Source: JACJXF01 sp964349045
GTDB taxonomy: Bacteria > Bacteroidota > Bacteroidia > Bacteroidales > GCA-2748055
NCBI GenBank assembly: GCA_964349045.1
Contig: CAYGFI010000219.1
Coordinates: 1-6,461, forward strand
Direction: 5' to 3'
DNA: 6,461 nt
Part shown: piece after piece, positions 5,001 through 6,461 of the stretch
Layout of the letters: each line of letters begins with the position of its first letter
Position numbering within the stretch: position 1 is the stretch's first letter
Program-made: the position numbers and the translations under genes
Notes under the pieces: generated by a model
What the model saw: only the letters and a program-made list of their open reading frames with translations
Told to the model about the DNA's origin: nothing
The model's database searches: none

Positions 5001-6136
5001 TTTTTTGTTTCCTGACTCTTAATATTGTAAAGATAACAACCACCGTTTTGCATACCGAAATAGAGATTCTCATGGTTAAACAGAAGAGCCTGGATATGTT
5101 GCGATGAATATGGATCGATGTTTAAATTGATATGTGCGAAATTATTGGGTAATAAAGATGCATAGCAAACACCTTGCCGGTTGGCAACCCACAGCGTATT
5201 TGAGTTATCGCAATATAGTGAAGGAATGCTGTTATTTAACAGGCTTCTGTATTTTATATTTGCATTTGTAATGTTTTCGATAATCTTCATCCCGGAAGCA
5301 TCAACTTTTAAAATGCCATGGTTTAATGTGCCGGTCCAAATGATATTATTTTCCGAGGAACATAGGGAAACAATTTCAATATCGCTGGAGATCTTTAAGT
5401 TATTAAGGTTAAAAGTTCCATCCCGATATGATATGCAGATCAGGAACCCCTGAGAACCTCCCCAAATTTTTTCATCCTGGTCTGATGTTAATGAGGTAAT
5501 AAAATAATCTCTTGTAGCCTCAATTTGGCGGCAGTTATTATTTTGCAAATGCCAAATCCCATTATTAGTTGCGAAGTAGATTCCGGAACTGCTTGCTACA
5601 ATCTTATTTATTCTCAGTCCGGTTAACGGCAACTGTAGCAATTCGGGAGTAGGCTGGGGATCACTTTGTTTAATTTCAAGTACACCATTTGAGGTTGCAA
5701 CGAGTATATCTCCATCTTCATCTTCAACGAAGTCATGAACAACTTCATATCCGGTTGGTGTTTTTACACGTACAAATCGTTCCGTTTTCAGGTCGAAATA
5801 ATTCAAACCTTCTCCGTCAGTGCCAATCCATAAACGTTTTTTAGAATCTTCGAATAAGGAGATAATACGATTGCCAGAAATACTTTCAGGGTTGTTAGTT
5901 AATGAAGAGTAGTTCTCAAGGTTATAACCATCAAAGCGGTTCAGCCCATCGTATGTTCCGATCCAGATAAACCCGTAGCTATCCTGCAATATGCAGCTAA
6001 CATCATGCTGTGAAAGCCCGTCATTTACCGTTAAACTTTTAAAATCCAACTGTGCTAAGCCGTTCGTACTGATATGCCATAGGAGCAATAGAATCAATAC
6101 GAAATGTTTTATAAAGAAACGTTTTGCTTTAAACAT
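2099..6136 (-). CDS. Hybrid two-component system sensor-regulator (HTCS, AraC-type)
   Basis: This 1345-residue protein joins sensor kinase and response regulator in one chain, the arrangement Bacteroidota use to control polysaccharide utilisation loci. Start 6136 was chosen because it puts a signal peptide at the N-terminus (basic KAKRFF, hydrophobic FVLILLLL, probable cleavage after GLA at 28); an upstream in-frame ATG at 6211 would bury it. Order: two periplasmic beta-propellers with repeated W-[IV]-G strands (for example GFIWIG 55-60, KRLWIG 100-105, NIWVGT 542-547), a Y_Y_Y domain (about 703-768), a membrane helix (777-799), a HisKA domain with H833 in AHEFKTPL, an HATPase domain (N949, D981 in DSGKG, G1008-G1010), a receiver (D1089/D1090, phospho-acceptor D1131, T1161, K1183), and an AraC helix-turn-helix domain (about 1228-1330). 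Length and all key residues fit an intact protein. The ligand is probably a glycan fragment but cannot be read from sequence. Its likely target lies to the right, beyond the window. Confidence 0.95.
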   Translation of the reverse strand: MFKAKRFFIKHFVLILLLLWHISTNGLAQLDFKSLTVNDGLSQHDVSCILQDSYGFIWIGTYDGLNRFDGYNLENYSSLTNNPESISGNRIISLFEDSKKRLWIGTDGEGLNYFDLKTERFVRVKTPTGYEVVHDFVEDEDGDILVATSNGVLEIKQSDPQPTPELLQLPLTGLRINKIVASSSGIYFATNNGIWHLQNNNCRQIEATRDYFITSLTSDQDEKIWGGSQGFLICISYRDGTFNLNNLKISSDIEIVSLCSSENNIIWTGTLNHGILKVDASGMKIIENITNANIKYRSLLNNSIPSLYCDNSNTLWVANRQGVCYASLLPNNFAHINLNIDPYSSQHIQALLFNHENLYFGMQNGGCYLYNIKSQETKKLELPENIFPIKFYKFDDLIYLTSNLGIFHAQENSLKFKHLSIITGNEVSQAQNIFSMCRDHVGNFYYGAYSGLIIQTKNKCDWAHNLYDQTKLLANKRIFTVFYDDSSRCIWVGTISEGIYKINLTEEGKVQALEFYHRSMMNDYHIANNAIWCFYKDRKDNIWVGTDAGLLLKQNGSNKFRQIYSPAIIDRKIMAIIEDDQGQLWLSNSQGIIMYDPNSEKVEEYSYNDGLSTSTFTEAVDKDEEGIIYFGSINGINSFNPSVINKSTQVNNVFFTGVKVHQKYVAPNVPFLGSTILSESINETDTMRLSYRQNNFSFEFAGSNILDAKEIEFRYKLVGYDDDWIKAEGKYHFASYSNLKPGDYTFVVEAANKDGIWSNQPKAIHMTISPAPWKTTWAFMIYSILAIILLAVFIYFLYNRQKLRQKIHLDYLNHEKEQKIHELKLEFFTDVAHEFKTPLSLIIGPLNDVMQKDLIEERKEFCFQVISRNTKRMMFLVNQLLDFRKINADINILNVSENNLSEFIQYTTKAFLWQAQNENIHFNLIEPKDFTCYFDSNIMEKVLYNIISNAFKYTPHNGIIELEVKPIWKNQLRVVNIIVRDSGKGIPDQEKNKIFERFFHGKDRYSSGIGLHLCYTLVRAHKGEITVSDSNYGGAEFALSIPVSKEAFAENELNDGENVHKWPQDIFQLQNIRTKPIAPERERILIVEDDHDLRAYLRNCLQAQYHVSEASTGVEGMNLSRTELPDIIITDVMMPEMDGMEMCKKIKDTVETSHIPVLMLTAKSDDEYQQNGLDCGAWDYITKPFNTDALLRKINNIIDTRNRFKSFLASQNITIEVKKHYTTFDQKIISKIIETIQMHLDDPEYSVEDLALEIGLSRMQLHRKLKTLIGQTTTSFINSIRISHARYLFDHGCDRIQEAMNAVGISSYSHFNNTFNKIVGLSPSDYLKKHQHLANMQDITKNKSN

Positions 6137-6244
6137 AATGAATATTCTGTCGGCTTTGATTTCAATTCCATCCTGCGTAAATATATGAAATGTGAATTCA
6201 TATATGTGCAAAAACCGGGAAGTATGTTATATTACAATTAAATT

Positions 6245-6254
6245 TTGTTACATT
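6245..6254 (+). promoter_or_regulatory. Distal TTGTTACATT motif
   Basis: This is the first of three near-identical motifs in the intergenic region. It lies 74 bp, about seven helical turns, upstream of the second. It may be an additional regulator site, but a chance match in AT-rich DNA cannot be excluded. Confidence 0.3.
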
Positions 6255-6318
6255 ATCGAAAATGCCTATCTAATTCTGAATCAGTACCTCATATATTCCA
6301 GTGCAGTTTTTATGGAGT

Positions 6319-6349
6319 TTGTTACAATATATGAATGAATTGTTACATT
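6319..6349 (+). promoter_or_regulatory. Candidate regulator-binding direct repeat (two TTGTTACA half-sites, 21 bp apart)
   Basis: TTGTTACAAT (6319-6328) and TTGTTACATT (6340-6349) are direct repeats with start points exactly 21 bp apart, two helical turns. This is the geometry known for paired half-sites of AraC-family dimers. The second half-site ends about 34 bp before the TACATTTG at 6384, beside the poorly matching -33 position. The neighbouring HTCS is the obvious candidate binder. Confidence 0.45.
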
Positions 6350-6383
6350 CCGGTTAAAGCCTGATAATACTAATACGTAGTTT

Positions 6384-6391
6384 TACATTTG
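6384..6391 (+). promoter_or_regulatory. Probable -7 element of a divergent plus-strand gene
   Basis: TACATTTG matches TAnnTTTG exactly and is identical to the -7 element of the tRNA promoter. No TTTG occurs 19-21 bases upstream (the bases are around CCTGA), which would fit an activator-dependent promoter. Transcription would begin near 6398. Confidence 0.45.
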
Positions 6392-6409
6392 TTAATTGTG
6401 CGTTCATTG

Positions 6410-6427
6410 GTGCGCCACGAGGCGTGC
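6410..6427 (+). other. GC-rich hairpin in the predicted 5' leader of the divergent gene
   Basis: GTGCGCC (6410-6416) and GGCGTGC (6421-6427) form a seven-pair stem, including two G-T wobbles, around an ACGA loop in otherwise AT-rich DNA. It lies between the predicted transcription start and the possible ATG at 6454. It lacks a T tract, so it does not look like a terminator. Confidence 0.45.
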
Positions 6428-6453
6428 GTAAATATAAATAAATACCTTCAAGG

Positions 6454-6461
6454 ATGAAAGA
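6454..6461 (+). CDS. Possible start of a divergent plus-strand gene (edge fragment)
   Basis: An ATG followed by AAA occurs eight bases before the window edge, about 56 bases after the predicted transcription start. A Met-Lys opening is common in exported Bacteroidota proteins, but with fewer than three codons visible nothing can be said about function. Confidence 0.2.

Larger units (their letters stand above)
6137..6461. promoter_or_regulatory. Intergenic regulatory region upstream of the HTCS, facing a divergent gene
   Basis: These 325 bases hold no convincing complete gene. They contain three TTGTTACA motifs, a TACATTTG -7-like element on the plus strand, a GC-rich hairpin and a possible start codon at 6454. 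I found no good TAnnTTTG promoter for the HTCS on the minus strand. The layout suggests control of a plus-strand gene outside the window. Confidence 0.55.

Noticed and set aside
6137..6211. Longer N-terminus of the HTCS from ATG 6211
   Set aside because: It would place 25 mostly polar residues before a clear signal peptide. Starting at 6136 gives a normal exported N-terminus.

Overview
The window looks like a piece of a Bacteroidota chromosome, probably from an environmental or marine relative of the Bacteroidales. Three things point there: a hybrid two-component sensor-regulator (HTCS), whose architecture is characteristic of the phylum; promoters of the Bacteroidota type (TTTG, about 19-20 bases, then TAnnTTTG); and starts without a clear Shine-Dalgarno sequence. 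The base composition is AT-rich. The exact genus cannot be read from this sequence.

Layout. Positions 126-998 (minus strand) encode a membrane-anchored M23/LytM-type peptidoglycan endopeptidase. A short region at about 1070-1118 carries overlapping divergent promoters, one for this peptidase and one for an RNA locus on the plus strand. Behind the plus-strand promoter lies a tandem array of 86-bp units (1181-1500) derived from initiator tRNA. The array is interrupted by exactly 100 N, so its true length is unknown. It runs directly into an intact initiator tRNA-Met gene (1501-1576) with its own terminator. A small GIY-YIG nuclease gene (1631-1885) follows, and then a truncated second tRNA-fMet-like 3' half (about 1886-1940) with a second copy of the terminator. 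From 2099 to 6136 (minus strand) there is a 1345-residue HTCS. The last 325 bases are a regulatory region facing an unseen plus-strand gene that may begin at 6454.

The unusual part is 1070-1980. The 86-bp units keep the first 11 bases of the tRNA, the CTCATA of the anticodon loop and the 5' side of the T-arm. Short perfect palindromes with a CCTRAGG core replace the D-arm and the 3' side of the anticodon arm. The same palindrome replacement, with compensating base changes in the arms, occurs in the tRNA remnant after the GIY-YIG gene. Tandem tRNA-fMet copies, duplicated terminators, palindromes and a nuclease gene together suggest a small selfish or tRNA-targeting element at an initiator tRNA locus. 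This is an inference.

The HTCS would sense a ligand, probably a glycan fragment, in the periplasm through two beta-propellers and a Y_Y_Y domain, and pass the signal to a cytoplasmic AraC-type DNA-binding domain. Two TTGTTACA direct repeats 21 bp apart, just upstream of a promoter-like TACATTTG, are candidate binding sites in front of the divergent gene. No carbohydrate-use genes are visible in the window, so a polysaccharide utilisation locus beyond 6461 is a prediction only.
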